From the IMG/VR virus record IMGVR_UViG_3300044712_001664, positions 1-54,631 of that record: a stretch of 54,631 nt of DNA; one strand, given 5' to 3'. Shown here piece by piece: positions 28,999 to 37,160 of the stretch. Below the pieces are notes generated by a model. That model saw only the letters and a program-made list of their open reading frames with translations, ran no database searches and was not told the origin of the DNA. Both the position numbers and the translations under genes were made by a program. Source of the stretch: a virus. How positions within the stretch are numbered: the stretch's first letter is position 1; every line of letters begins with the position of its first letter.

Positions 28999-29811
28999 AT
29001 GCACTTAAGCTACAGTCAGATTGCAATGTATCTTGATTGCGGCCGGCGGTGGCAGGGTCATTACCGACAGGACCTAAAAGCTCCTGTCGGTGAAGCCTTG
29101 TTCTTCGGCACGCAGGCGCACGCAGCGATGGAAGCGTTTGTCGCTGACAACACAGTGAAGATGGAAGATATCTGGACCGCCGGGTGGCAGAAAGCATTGC
29201 ATACCCCTGCATTCAAACAGATCATCTGGGACGAGACACCATCGAAGTCGTACGAGATGGGACTCAATATGTTGCGCAGCCAAGAAGTGATTGACGTGCT
29301 AAGCACGATCAAACCCGGCAAGTACATAAAAACACTGCGCATCGATGATGCACTTGCCGAAGGTGGTGTCAGAGAAGAGCAGATTGAAGTCCCATCAATT
29401 GAACGCGAGATCCATTGGACCTTGTCCGATATGCCCGACATTATTGGGTATATCGACTGCATCCAGGATGATGGCGTGCCGGTGGACTTCAAGACGGCCG
29501 GGAAAATGTGGGCGGCAAATAAGGCGGGGAAAGAAATCCAACCGCTGTTTTATCTGGCCGCACTCGAGCAACTCGGTGAGCATGATCATAACTTCCGCTT
29601 CCGTCACGTTGTTGTGACCAAAGCCAAGACACCGCGCATCGAGATCTTTGAGGAGCAGCGATCACCGGTGGAACTTGAATACATGGAAGCAGTTGTTCGC
29701 GGCGTGTGGAATGGCATCAGCAATGCAGTGTTTGTTCCTAATCCGACCAGTTGGTTATGTGACCCGCAGTATTGCGGTGCGTATTACGTCTGCGTCGGGA
29801 AGGGTCGGTAG
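28999..29811 (+). CDS. RecB/Cas4-like PD-(D/E)XK nuclease with probable Fe-S cluster (270 aa)
   Basis: LSYSQIAMYLDCGRRWQGHY (Cys14), GTQAHAAMEAF (His41), DIIGYIDCI (Asp153), VDFKTA (Asp163, Lys165) and QPLFYLAAL make the Cas4/AddB nuclease pattern. Three Cys near the end (CDPQYCGAYYVC) together with Cys14 can hold a 4Fe-4S cluster. Expected to be a 5' or 3' DNA exonuclease for recombination. No cas genes or CRISPR array are nearby, so an adaptation role is unlikely. Confidence 0.87.
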   Translation: MHLSYSQIAMYLDCGRRWQGHYRQDLKAPVGEALFFGTQAHAAMEAFVADNTVKMEDIWTAGWQKALHTPAFKQIIWDETPSKSYEMGLNMLRSQEVIDVLSTIKPGKYIKTLRIDDALAEGGVREEQIEVPSIEREIHWTLSDMPDIIGYIDCIQDDGVPVDFKTAGKMWAANKAGKEIQPLFYLAALEQLGEHDHNFRFRHVVVTKAKTPRIEIFEEQRSPVELEYMEAVVRGVWNGISNAVFVPNPTSWLCDPQYCGAYYVCVGKGR

Positions 29812-29817
29812 AGCGAT

Positions 29818-29917
29818 GTGTACTTTGTGTACTTGTAAGGTCTTTTTTATTAAAGCTCTATAGAGAATTTTGCTAGAAAACTTTATTAGATTGGCTAAAT
29901 AAGTACACAAAGTACAC
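29818..29917. repeat. Long inverted repeat, copy 2
   Basis: GTGTACTTTGTGTACTT (29818-29834) and AAGTACACAAAGTACAC (29901-29917) are perfect reverse complements, with imperfect inner pairing. The centre CTATAG-GAATTTTGCTAG and the following AAAACTTTAT match copy 1 (10621-10718). Inner arms have diverged while the centre and tips are kept. Confidence 0.7.
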
Positions 29918-29936
29918 ACCAGGAATTGGAGGTAAT

Positions 29937-30314
29937 ATGCCCGCTGGAATTTATCGAGTGCGTAATATCAATAACGGGCGCATCTACATTGGCGAAACGA
30001 TAGACCTTGAGCGCAGGTGGCAGTATCATATAATCAGACTGCGACTACGAACACATAAAAGTAAACTGCTGCAGCATGATTTTAATGAGTGGTTGATGTA
30101 TGCGATGCTTAAGCCAATGCAGTTTCCATTTGTGTTCGAGATAATGCTCGAATGCGAGGTGTCGCAGTTGGCAAGGTTGGAAGAGTTGTTTATTGCTGCA
30201 CTGCAGCCGGCGTACAATACGTTTAAGTTCAAAGCGAAACGCAAAGAACTTGACGCAAAAATGATTGCAAGGATTAAGGAGCGATATGGGACAACCGGAT
30301 CCGGTACAAAATGA
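29937..30314 (+). CDS. GIY-YIG endonuclease (125 aa)
   Basis: GIY at residues 4-6, YIG at 17-19, ERRW with an Arg of the active site, and LARLEELFIAALQPAYN carrying the conserved Glu and Asn. It is a single GIY-YIG domain with a short basic tail (KAKRKELDAK). It may be a free-standing homing endonuclease or a repair nuclease. The inverted repeat lies 20 bases upstream, with GGAGG before the ATG. Confidence 0.88.
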   Translation: MPAGIYRVRNINNGRIYIGETIDLERRWQYHIIRLRLRTHKSKLLQHDFNEWLMYAMLKPMQFPFVFEIMLECEVSQLARLEELFIAALQPAYNTFKFKAKRKELDAKMIARIKERYGTTGSGTK

Positions 30315-30714
30315 TCGTCCAGCGATCGTCGATGAATTGATCAAAGCCCTGCAAGATCGTAAGCAATTGGGCATTGATCGTTATAAGGTTGCATTGCAGC
30401 CATTCAACACCAGAGCATCGTTGACTGATGTCATGGATGAATTGCTTGATGCAACTATCTACTTCATGCAGTTCGTTTACGAACATGAACACCAGGCGCA
30501 GCAAACGGAGTATGATACACTGCTGAAGAAGTACAGTGATGCAATGCAACGCGCCTTGCTGGCGGAAAGTCAAAATGCCGACTTGAAACAGAAGCTGTAC
30601 GACACCACGTCGGAAGCACTGGCGTGGCATGCAAGGGCCGATGCAGTGCAGAGATCACTGAAAGAGATTAGCGATGAATTGGCCGAAATTAAAGAACGAG
30701 GTCGTGACTTATGA
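30286..30714 (+). CDS. MazG-like nucleotide pyrophosphohydrolase domain protein (142 aa)
   Basis: AAGGAG precedes the ATG at 30286, inside the end of the nuclease gene. IVDELIKALQDRKQLGIDRYKVALQPFNTRASLTDVMDELLDATIYFMQFVYE has the usual layout of small phage MazG-like proteins, with acidic residues in MDELLD. A coiled-coil C-terminal half follows. It would cleave non-canonical or excess (d)NTPs; activity not proven. Confidence 0.7.
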   Translation: MGQPDPVQNDRPAIVDELIKALQDRKQLGIDRYKVALQPFNTRASLTDVMDELLDATIYFMQFVYEHEHQAQQTEYDTLLKKYSDAMQRALLAESQNADLKQKLYDTTSEALAWHARADAVQRSLKEISDELAEIKERGRDL

Positions 30715-31310
30715 AATGCCAGATCATTGGGCAATGTGGGCTGGACTGGGCGTTGGCTGGCATGGCGTTGAACAAACAAAAGAACCCGGCGGACATGTAC
30801 CCCGTGTTGATGCGCCTGGCGGGCAAAGGTCATGGTCACGATAAAGGTCTGAGATTTATGCCGGTGTGTCTCAGGATCAGCGCGTCGCGCAAATTCTGGC
30901 AAGAGTTTGCAACCTACCGTATTGGTACGCAGTCATTCGATGGGGATGAGATCTATGATGACTTTGAGGATCAGATTGTAAGCAATTCGGCCAGTACTAT
31001 GAATAACATTGCTGATCGGTACCTTACAGCCGACGACTTCGAAAGCCAATTGCCACCTGGCATGCTCGAGATCGTGAATGGTCAGATTGACGAATACCGT
31101 GCGGGCAGGGTAAGTTTAGCAGAGATGAAGGATGCTATCCCAGAAGGGTTATTGCAAGAGCGTGTAATCCTTATGAATATGGCGGTAGTCGAAAACATCT
31201 GTGCCGGCAGATTGCGGCATCGCCTTTACGAATGGCAGATCCTCATCCAGTGCTTTATCGAACAACTTGAATACCCGGAGTTGATCCCCTCGCTCCGAGG
31301 TTTGCTGTAA
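30711..31310 (+). CDS. ThyX-like fold protein (199 aa)
   Basis: Contains LRFMPVCLRISASRKFWQEFATYRIGTQSFD, SNSASTMNNIADRYLTADDF, and AVVENICAGRLRHRLYEWQILIQCFIEQLEYPEL. The FWQEFATYR and RHR-like segments recall a divergent family of phage proteins related to flavin-dependent thymidylate synthase, but the full RHRxxSxNExSxR signature is absent. Enzyme activity is doubtful. Last rightward gene, ending just before the terminator. Confidence 0.55.
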   Translation: MKCQIIGQCGLDWALAGMALNKQKNPADMYPVLMRLAGKGHGHDKGLRFMPVCLRISASRKFWQEFATYRIGTQSFDGDEIYDDFEDQIVSNSASTMNNIADRYLTADDFESQLPPGMLEIVNGQIDEYRAGRVSLAEMKDAIPEGLLQERVILMNMAVVENICAGRLRHRLYEWQILIQCFIEQLEYPELIPSLRGLL

Positions 31311-31316
31311 AACAAA

Positions 31317-31346
31317 ACGCCGCGAGCTGTTGCCCGCGGCGTTTTT
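31317..31346. terminator. Bidirectional intrinsic terminator between arms
   Basis: ACGCCGCG (31317-31324) and CGCGGCGT (31335-31342) form a GC-rich 8-bp stem followed by TTTTT and preceded by AAAACAAAA, so it can end transcription from both sides. It lies exactly where the rightward and leftward arms converge. Confidence 0.92.
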
Positions 31347-31353
31347 ATTTAAG

Positions 31354-31599
31354 TTACTTCGTTGATTTTACCGGTGTCACAGGGGGCAACGGTTTGGCAA
31401 TGTCGACAATCAGCGGTCGATATGACTTAATGTCGGCACGCATGTTTTCGATGGGGGTTACATCACTACCCTTGGCCGCAAGTTTAGCTTGCACGACGGC
31501 CAAGTTCGCATCCACACCATCAAGCAACAAGGCGGTAAACTCTTCCGCCGTTTTGGCGACATTCAGCCGCCGGGCAATTGCATCAAATGATTGGTTCAT
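31354..31599 (-). CDS. Unknown late protein (81 aa)
   Basis: MNQSFDAIARRLNVAKTAEEFTALLLDGVDANLAVVQAKLAAKG..., helical with a Pro/Lys-rich end. Last gene of the leftward arm, after the small membrane genes of the lysis region. Function unknown. Confidence 0.7.
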   Translation of the reverse strand: MNQSFDAIARRLNVAKTAEEFTALLLDGVDANLAVVQAKLAAKGSDVTPIENMRADIKSYRPLIVDIAKPLPPVTPVKSTK

Positions 31600-31600
31600 A

Positions 31601-31891
31601 TTATCCTTTCAACCTTCCAGTCCAGAGATTTCCGAGATCGTACAGGCCGGTTGACGCGAGAGCAAACAGGCCGAATGCGATGACGTAAAAGATCAGTTCA
31701 ATCCACGGTCCCGCAACCGGAAACATAATGCTCAGCCGCCAAAGCAGGCCTGCAACCATGCCGATCGCCATGGCAATAAGCATCAGTTTATTGCCCGACA
31801 ACCCTGCCTTCTTGATTACCTGCACCAATCCAACAACCAACGGAATGATGGCAATCCCACCCACGGCCGCTTGGCCAAAATCAATGTTCAT
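31601..31891 (-). CDS. Holin candidate, three membrane helices (96 aa)
   Basis: The start at 31891 follows AAAGGAGAGAACG; MNIDFGQAAVGGIAIIPLVVGLVQVI. Predicted helices at about 10-30, 38-56 and 62-85. Small size, hydrophobicity and a position after two cell-wall hydrolase genes fit a holin that opens the membrane for the lysin. The family is not identified. Confidence 0.6.
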   Translation of the reverse strand: MNIDFGQAAVGGIAIIPLVVGLVQVIKKAGLSGNKLMLIAMAIGMVAGLLWRLSIMFPVAGPWIELIFYVIAFGLFALASTGLYDLGNLWTGRLKG

Positions 31892-32405
31892 CGTTCTCTC
31901 CTTTTCTACGTTCTGGTCCAACATATTTGTACCCATTGGGCACGTCGATACCGTTCTTTCGAAGCAGGTCCTCTAGAATGATAATTCTATCGTTCATCTG
32001 CTCGATCTGTGCGCCGCGCGCAGCGTTTGTTTCCTCTAGCGTTTGCTTATCGGCGGTCAATTTATCGATTTGCAATTGCATCTGGAACTTGTTCAACGTC
32101 AGCGCATCAATCTGCGTTTGCATAACCTGCTGCACAGCGCGCAACTCGCGAACTTCTTTCATCACTGTGGAAACGTCGGTTGCAGCACTGCGGGTAAGAT
32201 CTAGATAGTGTTCCGCCAATCCTGCATCTGCAGTCTTTTGATCGATCTCCAAACGCTTTGCTTTCTCATCAGCCTCTAATATGCGGGCACGATCGCGCTC
32301 AGCAACTTCTTCTTTGTACTTCAACAACTGCACTCTGTTTGCATACCATCCCACGCCAGCAGTTATTAATGCTACGATGATCGGGATAAACTCACTTAAC
32401 GTCAT
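31881..32405 (-). CDS. Membrane-anchored coiled-coil protein, spanin-like or lysis accessory (174 aa)
   Basis: ATG at 32405 after AAAGGATG. One N-terminal membrane helix (LSEFIPIIVALITAGVGWYA), then long heptad-like helices to about residue 150, then a basic tail. A membrane anchor with a long coiled coil next to holin and lysozyme is the layout of an i-spanin, but a spanin needs an outer membrane; in another host it could be a holin regulator. It overlaps the holin candidate by 11 bases. Confidence 0.58.
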   Translation of the reverse strand: MTLSEFIPIIVALITAGVGWYANRVQLLKYKEEVAERDRARILEADEKAKRLEIDQKTADAGLAEHYLDLTRSAATDVSTVMKEVRELRAVQQVMQTQIDALTLNKFQMQLQIDKLTADKQTLEETNAARGAQIEQMNDRIIILEDLLRKNGIDVPNGYKYVGPERRKGENDEH

Positions 32406-32718
32406 GGGCTTTTGCATCCTTTGCCATCCTGTATCGCGTGTATTCTAAGCCAGCGATTGCGAATACGCTGACTAGACGTAGGATTGCCGAAATAGAGGTG
32501 AAGATTGTTGGGCCAAATATATCATGCACATCAATAATATTTAGCCCGTCAATAGCAACTGCAATGTAAAAAGCGAACTGCAATACCATCCACACCGCAA
32601 TAGGCAATTCCCATCGCCATACTTCGCGATTGATTTTAACTTGTGCATACTGAAAGTATAGCACCACAGCAGTTGCTAATGTCGTTGTTAACTGCGTCGG
32701 ATCAAGCCCGAATATCAT
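32392..32718 (-). CDS. Small membrane protein, second holin candidate (108 aa)
   Basis: ATG at 32718 overlaps the end of the lysozyme gene (AAATGA). MIFGLDPTQLTTTLATAVVLYFQYAQV..., with hydrophobic segments near 10-25, 38-58 and 70-92. The position directly after lysozyme makes it an alternative holin. Family not recognised. Confidence 0.6.
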   Translation of the reverse strand: MIFGLDPTQLTTTLATAVVLYFQYAQVKINREVWRWELPIAVWMVLQFAFYIAVAIDGLNIIDVHDIFGPTIFTSISAILRLVSVFAIAGLEYTRYRMAKDAKAHDVK

Positions 32719-33434
32719 TTGATCACCCCACCGCGTGCAATATAATCGTTCCACAGAATGGCAAGTTTCTGTGCATCGGTCGGCGCGCATTTTTCAATGC
32801 CGGCATATGCATATAGGTCATCGACCGTTCCATTGAAAACATCAAGGTCAACATTGCCGCTTACACCAGGAACCTTACCGACATTAGAATACTGGTAGAA
32901 TTTCCACGGCCACCATGCTGGGCATTTGGGCGCAATGTTGGGATCGTATTTGTAGCTGGCGATAAACAATGGATACTTGGTTAACCACCGTGCATTGTAG
33001 GTTGGACTTTCAGCCAAGCATTCGGTAAGAAACCAGTCGCCGGTGTATAAGATCGGCAGCGTTTCCCAAACGCTTTCGATACGTTCAAGGGTTTTACGCA
33101 CGTCTTCAAGGATCTGCGCGCCGGTAACTTCAGGCAATCGCAATGCTTCAATATCCTCAAAGTCAACCATCGGCGGCAGTTCACCTTTTTGCGCGTTCTT
33201 CATAAAGAAGTCAGCCTGTGCAATGCCACCCGCTTTGTATCGGTGGAACATATACGGTGAACGCAGTAAACCTGCGCGCTTTGCACCTTCCCATTGTTGT
33301 TGGTATTTTGCAAGATACCCGGTACCCTCCGTTACCTTTATCATAATGAACGACAAACCTGCTGTCGCTACGACATCCCAGTTGGGAGTCCCCTGCCACG
33401 CACTAATGTCAGCACCTTTTGCATATACCATCAT
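32715..33434 (-). CDS. GH25 lysozyme (muramidase), endolysin (239 aa)
   Basis: GADISAWQG near the N-terminus, FIMIKVTEGTGY, PYMFHRY and MVDFEDIE (catalytic Asp-Glu pair) are GH25 hallmarks; it cuts between MurNAc and GlcNAc in peptidoglycan. There is no signal peptide and no clear extra wall-binding domain, so export depends on a holin. Two adjacent ATGs (33434, 33431); the second has better spacing from GGAG. It overlaps the upstream glycosidase-like gene by 4 bases. Confidence 0.93.
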   Translation of the reverse strand: MMVYAKGADISAWQGTPNWDVVATAGLSFIMIKVTEGTGYLAKYQQQWEGAKRAGLLRSPYMFHRYKAGGIAQADFFMKNAQKGELPPMVDFEDIEALRLPEVTGAQILEDVRKTLERIESVWETLPILYTGDWFLTECLAESPTYNARWLTKYPLFIASYKYDPNIAPKCPAWWPWKFYQYSNVGKVPGVSGNVDLDVFNGTVDDLYAYAGIEKCAPTDAQKLAILWNDYIARGGVIK

Positions 33435-34162
33435 AAGCTCCTATACATTTCACCGAGTCGTGTTAACTGCCCGTTAGCATCAACCAAGGCAGGGTTACGC
33501 CAATGCTTTGGCAAATACCAATCCGCCACTCCTATGCGTGTTGTAAACCATGCATACCGATCTATCCACGAAGCATTACGAACGGCGTGCATTAATTCGT
33601 CGGACAAATCGTCGTCGCCGACACTGGCAAATTCGGTTACCCAAAATTGACCACCCGGACAAATATTACGCGCATTAGAGAACCACGCCATTACTTGCGC
33701 AGTGGTTATATTCCATTCCGCATATCCATGCACGTGCCAACCTGCTGGGCGGTATGTGCCAAGATGTTGGACAAATTCGCGCAGCGACTTTTCGCCGTAG
33801 TAACTAAAGCCACCGATAATCAATTGGGCTTGAGGGTAATGGTTGGCAAGTTCTAATATACGTGCAGCAGCAATTGCCGGGTGGATGTTCAATTGCCCGT
33901 CATTGTCTGGCTCGTTAAGCACCAACAACGGTCCAGTATACGTTGGTGGTAATGGCAGCATCCATCCGCCATCCCACGACATAGGTACGTAACTCGGATC
34001 ATTTACAAAACCATTAGTACATGCCCAGTCATAGAACCAGTATGCACCAACTAATCCAACATCAGCCCTATGCACATGATCCATCGGTAAACATGCACCT
34101 TTGCGATTTGGCAGGTATGGATCAATTGGTGTTATAATTGATGGTACGAAGTAATTTGGCAT
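33431..34162 (-). CDS. Glycoside hydrolase-like protein (GH128/clan A type, 243 aa)
   Basis: LLVLNEPDNDGQ and QFWVTEFASVGDDD give two acidic motifs at the ends of strands of a TIM barrel, as in the Glyco_hydro_cc (GH128-like) family. GWHVHGYAEWN and YAWFTTRIG also fit. The substrate is probably a cell-surface glycan. Directly upstream of the GH25 lysozyme, so it may assist lysis or entry. Family call moderate. Confidence 0.65.
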   Translation of the reverse strand: MPNYFVPSIITPIDPYLPNRKGACLPMDHVHRADVGLVGAYWFYDWACTNGFVNDPSYVPMSWDGGWMLPLPPTYTGPLLVLNEPDNDGQLNIHPAIAAARILELANHYPQAQLIIGGFSYYGEKSLREFVQHLGTYRPAGWHVHGYAEWNITTAQVMAWFSNARNICPGGQFWVTEFASVGDDDLSDELMHAVRNASWIDRYAWFTTRIGVADWYLPKHWRNPALVDANGQLTRLGEMYRSL

Positions 34163-34168
34163 AGGGTC

Positions 34169-34366
34169 CTAATGTATAGATAACCGTAAATATTGCCAAA
34201 CAAAATTGATCATCGATGAGTAGTCTCTCATCATTGCATCTTCGACGAACTTTACAATCTCCTCTTTTGGTTCTCCGGCAATGCGTAGGCCATTGGCAGC
34301 AGCGCACACCATGTTAGCCTGGCCGATGCGATAGTCGACCCTCACGGTGATATTCGGGTATTTCAT
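34169..34366 (-). CDS. Small conserved protein (65 aa), paralogue of 19920
   Basis: KYPNITVRVDYRIGQANMVCAAANGLRIAGEPKEEIVKFVEDAMMRDYSSMINFVWQYL aligns along its length with the early protein at 19920-20192. One copy lies beside the polymerase and the other beside the tail fibre, an odd distribution. Its start overlaps the fibre stop. Function unknown. Confidence 0.68.
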   Translation of the reverse strand: MKYPNITVRVDYRIGQANMVCAAANGLRIAGEPKEEIVKFVEDAMMRDYSSMINFVWQYLRLSIH

Positions 34367-37158
34367 TTCACATATTCCTGCGCGCTACCAAGAGTATCCA
34401 TTTCGATGTGGATGTCAAAGCTCTCGGCACTTACTGTTACGCCTGTGGTATCGGCACCACCGAATAACCCGCTGGAGTTTGTTTTATCTCGTATCAGGCG
34501 CACCTGCAGGATGTCCGAAAGAGAAGCCCCACCCGGAGGTGTGATGCCAGCTGCGCCGAATCTGGTGATTTGATTTAGAGTACCGTTAACGTAGGTGAAA
34601 CTCTCGGCATTCCGGATTAGGTTGGTCCAGGCCGTAGTTTTGGCAGCGCCTTCCACCTGCCAGCGGTATTGGATCATCCAATTAGGGACGTTTGCATTTG
34701 GTTGCCACCAGTGCAGGTGGGGGTAGACGACACTCCCGATCTTCCACTTATGGCTCAACTGGATATTCATCACCACGTAGTCTGCGACATCCGTAGAGTT
34801 ATCAAAGTCTATCGTACCCTCAGCATTATTATAGGTGACGCGGCTCGAGGGGCTTTCAAGTCGTTGACCAGTTAGAACTGTGAGTAGGTCATCCCATACC
34901 GTAGCAGCTCCATTGAGCTTCAGGGTCCCGTCTCCGGTGATTGAGAGGTAATCTGTACCGGTCCCGATCTGCGCAAGGTCGTTGGTTTGGGTGGCATTGG
35001 CTACGATTTTGAGTCCCACATCATCATAGAGGTTGACGATATGGAGGTGAGCTGTCGGAGCATAGATGCCGAGTCCTCCATATCGGGTGAGCAGGTTTCC
35101 GAGCACTACGCCGTTGTCAACGTTGACTTGTGAGGTATGTCCGATGGACACCGAATTAGTTACATTGGCTTGGCCAGTTGCCGCTACTACCTGGGCGCCG
35201 ATAAAGGTATTATTACTCCCCGACGTTATTCCACTTCCTGCACCGTAGCCAACACCTATGTTATAGTCGCCAGTTACTAGTGAAGGATAACTGTTTCCAC
35301 CTATGAGCATATTATAGAGGCCATATTCTAGCTTCGGAGCAGCACCGTTGCCGATTGCCACATTAGACGACCCATCGGCAAAAACCAACATGGCCTGGGT
35401 TCCTAGCACTACATTATTTAGGCCAGTAACATTTATCAGCATAGCTTGGTAGCCAATGCCAAGGCCATTGATCAGTCTCAATTGTTGCAACGTAGAGCCA
35501 GCGTCGCTGACTAGATTTATCGATGATGGTATACCCGAGGTTACTTTCTTGAAGGAGATAGCCGTGAGCGTTCCGTCGAAATCTAGGCTGGGGGTGAAGT
35601 ACAGACCTTGTATCGAAGACGATTTGGCTCGGATAGTCACTTCTACCGTTGCTCCTTGTCTGACTGGAGCCTGCCTTGCACTCTGTCCGACCGTGCACGT
35701 TAGGGTTCCAGCAGCTTTCGAAGAGACTGTAACCTTCACATAATAGTAAGAGCCACTTACGACAGTCCCGGCTGGTGGTGTATATTTTAGAGTACCAGAA
35801 CCTACCCCTGCAATATGAGTGAAACCCGCCGCATACGATCCGGTCCACCCGGTCTGCAATGTCCAGCCTGTACCATCTGATGGAATTATCTCTGCACCAA
35901 GAACTGGGACGTAATCCGTAGAGCTATATGCAATCGCCAATCTCGTTGTCGGTGAAGCAGTTCTAATCCCAATCCGTTGGTTCGTTGAGTCTACCGTTAG
36001 TACCCGAGCAGCAGCCTGATCGTTGACTGCCAGGAGAGCAGTGTTGTTGGCTGTGGGAGTGATAGTCAGTGATCCAGTTAAGGTTCCACCAGTCAGTGGC
36101 AAAAATCCATCGACTGCATGAGTATGCGTAGCAGCTGAAATAGCATTGGTTGTTGACGCCGTCAATGAAGACGGAGTACCCATCGTCAATTGCTGCGATG
36201 ACAATGACAACCCGGAGTCAGTTGCTAAGGTTACATCGCCGGTATTTGTACCCGACGTATTGGCCAACCTGCTCAACGCGGTGTCAATATCAGCGTGCGT
36301 ATTGGTGCCAATACTTGCTAACCATGCATGATCACCTTGCTTGTTTTTCCATAAACCGGTAGCAGTTTCATACACTAAGAACTGATTGTTCAGCGGGGTG
36401 TCAACCGACACGGAGAACGATGCCGGACTCGATGATTGATATGCGCCGCGCAGATCAAGAATGTCAGAACCACTAATTGCTTCGTATAGAATTGTTTGAC
36501 CGGTATACAAACGTACAGCGGCTAATATCATAACAGAACCGCTTGGCACTGGCGGGATATCGAGCAATGCAAGATCGGCAGATAAAACAGTATTACCTTT
36601 CGTATAAACAAGATTGCCGGTTGCATCAATAGACACTAACAACCATAAACTACTATCTGCCGCCGTTGGCATGTATGACGTTAAATCGACTGGTGTCATT
36701 GCCGACACGCTTACAACACCAACACCCGCAATGTCCAGGACAATCGGGTATACAATGATAGATAGATTTTGGTACGCCGTTACACGACCATCCATGATTT
36801 GCAGCGACCAAATATGCGTTGGATCAGTGCCACCCCACGCATGTTCAGCACCGTGCATACGCAAGAGAGATGACGTGCCGGACGCCCCGTCAAGCGCAGA
36901 AGCGCGGTAGTCGAGCACTTGCACGATGTCGCCTTCGATCGGGTCTTTACCAATCCATACGCCAAGACCGGGCAAAGATGCACACCGTTTATTCAGTACT
37001 TCGATGACTGTACCACGAACACTAACGTATGCATAGTTAGGTTTACCCGGTACTTGCACAACACCGGCAGCATTGCCCAGCACACCTTGTATCGGTTGAC
37101 TGACATCCAACTTACTGTCGAGACGTTCTTTTAATAAAGCGCGTAAATTGTTTCTCAT
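34363..37158 (-). CDS. Tail fibre / receptor-binding protein (931 aa)
   Basis: ATG at 37158. The N-terminal 110 residues form a probable tail-attachment domain (NYAYVSVRGTVIEVLNK...GLGVWIGKDPIEGDIVQVLDYR). Then come LTGGTLTGSLTITPTANN and IGIRTASPTTRLAI fibre repeats, and VVLGTQAML / NVAIGNGAAP / NMLIGGNSYP / NIGVGYGAGSG / NTFIGAQVV, which are YadA-head-like or trimeric beta-helix repeats. It probably forms a trimeric fibre that binds the host surface. The C-terminal 200 residues may be the receptor domain. Confidence 0.85.
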   Translation of the reverse strand: MRNNLRALLKERLDSKLDVSQPIQGVLGNAAGVVQVPGKPNYAYVSVRGTVIEVLNKRCASLPGLGVWIGKDPIEGDIVQVLDYRASALDGASGTSSLLRMHGAEHAWGGTDPTHIWSLQIMDGRVTAYQNLSIIVYPIVLDIAGVGVVSVSAMTPVDLTSYMPTAADSSLWLLVSIDATGNLVYTKGNTVLSADLALLDIPPVPSGSVMILAAVRLYTGQTILYEAISGSDILDLRGAYQSSSPASFSVSVDTPLNNQFLVYETATGLWKNKQGDHAWLASIGTNTHADIDTALSRLANTSGTNTGDVTLATDSGLSLSSQQLTMGTPSSLTASTTNAISAATHTHAVDGFLPLTGGTLTGSLTITPTANNTALLAVNDQAAARVLTVDSTNQRIGIRTASPTTRLAIAYSSTDYVPVLGAEIIPSDGTGWTLQTGWTGSYAAGFTHIAGVGSGTLKYTPPAGTVVSGSYYYVKVTVSSKAAGTLTCTVGQSARQAPVRQGATVEVTIRAKSSSIQGLYFTPSLDFDGTLTAISFKKVTSGIPSSINLVSDAGSTLQQLRLINGLGIGYQAMLINVTGLNNVVLGTQAMLVFADGSSNVAIGNGAAPKLEYGLYNMLIGGNSYPSLVTGDYNIGVGYGAGSGITSGSNNTFIGAQVVAATGQANVTNSVSIGHTSQVNVDNGVVLGNLLTRYGGLGIYAPTAHLHIVNLYDDVGLKIVANATQTNDLAQIGTGTDYLSITGDGTLKLNGAATVWDDLLTVLTGQRLESPSSRVTYNNAEGTIDFDNSTDVADYVVMNIQLSHKWKIGSVVYPHLHWWQPNANVPNWMIQYRWQVEGAAKTTAWTNLIRNAESFTYVNGTLNQITRFGAAGITPPGGASLSDILQVRLIRDKTNSSGLFGGADTTGVTVSAESFDIHIEMDTLGSAQEYVK

Positions 37159-37160
37159 GT

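Noticed and set aside
28999-29811. Cas4 as evidence for a phage-borne CRISPR adaptation system
   Set aside because: The cysteines and nuclease motifs fit, but there are no Cas1/Cas2 genes or repeats; a RecB-like exonuclease for replication is simpler.
34134-34146. Rightward TATAAT-like box near 34135
   Set aside because: It lies inside a leftward coding gene, has no -35 partner and no rightward gene follows.
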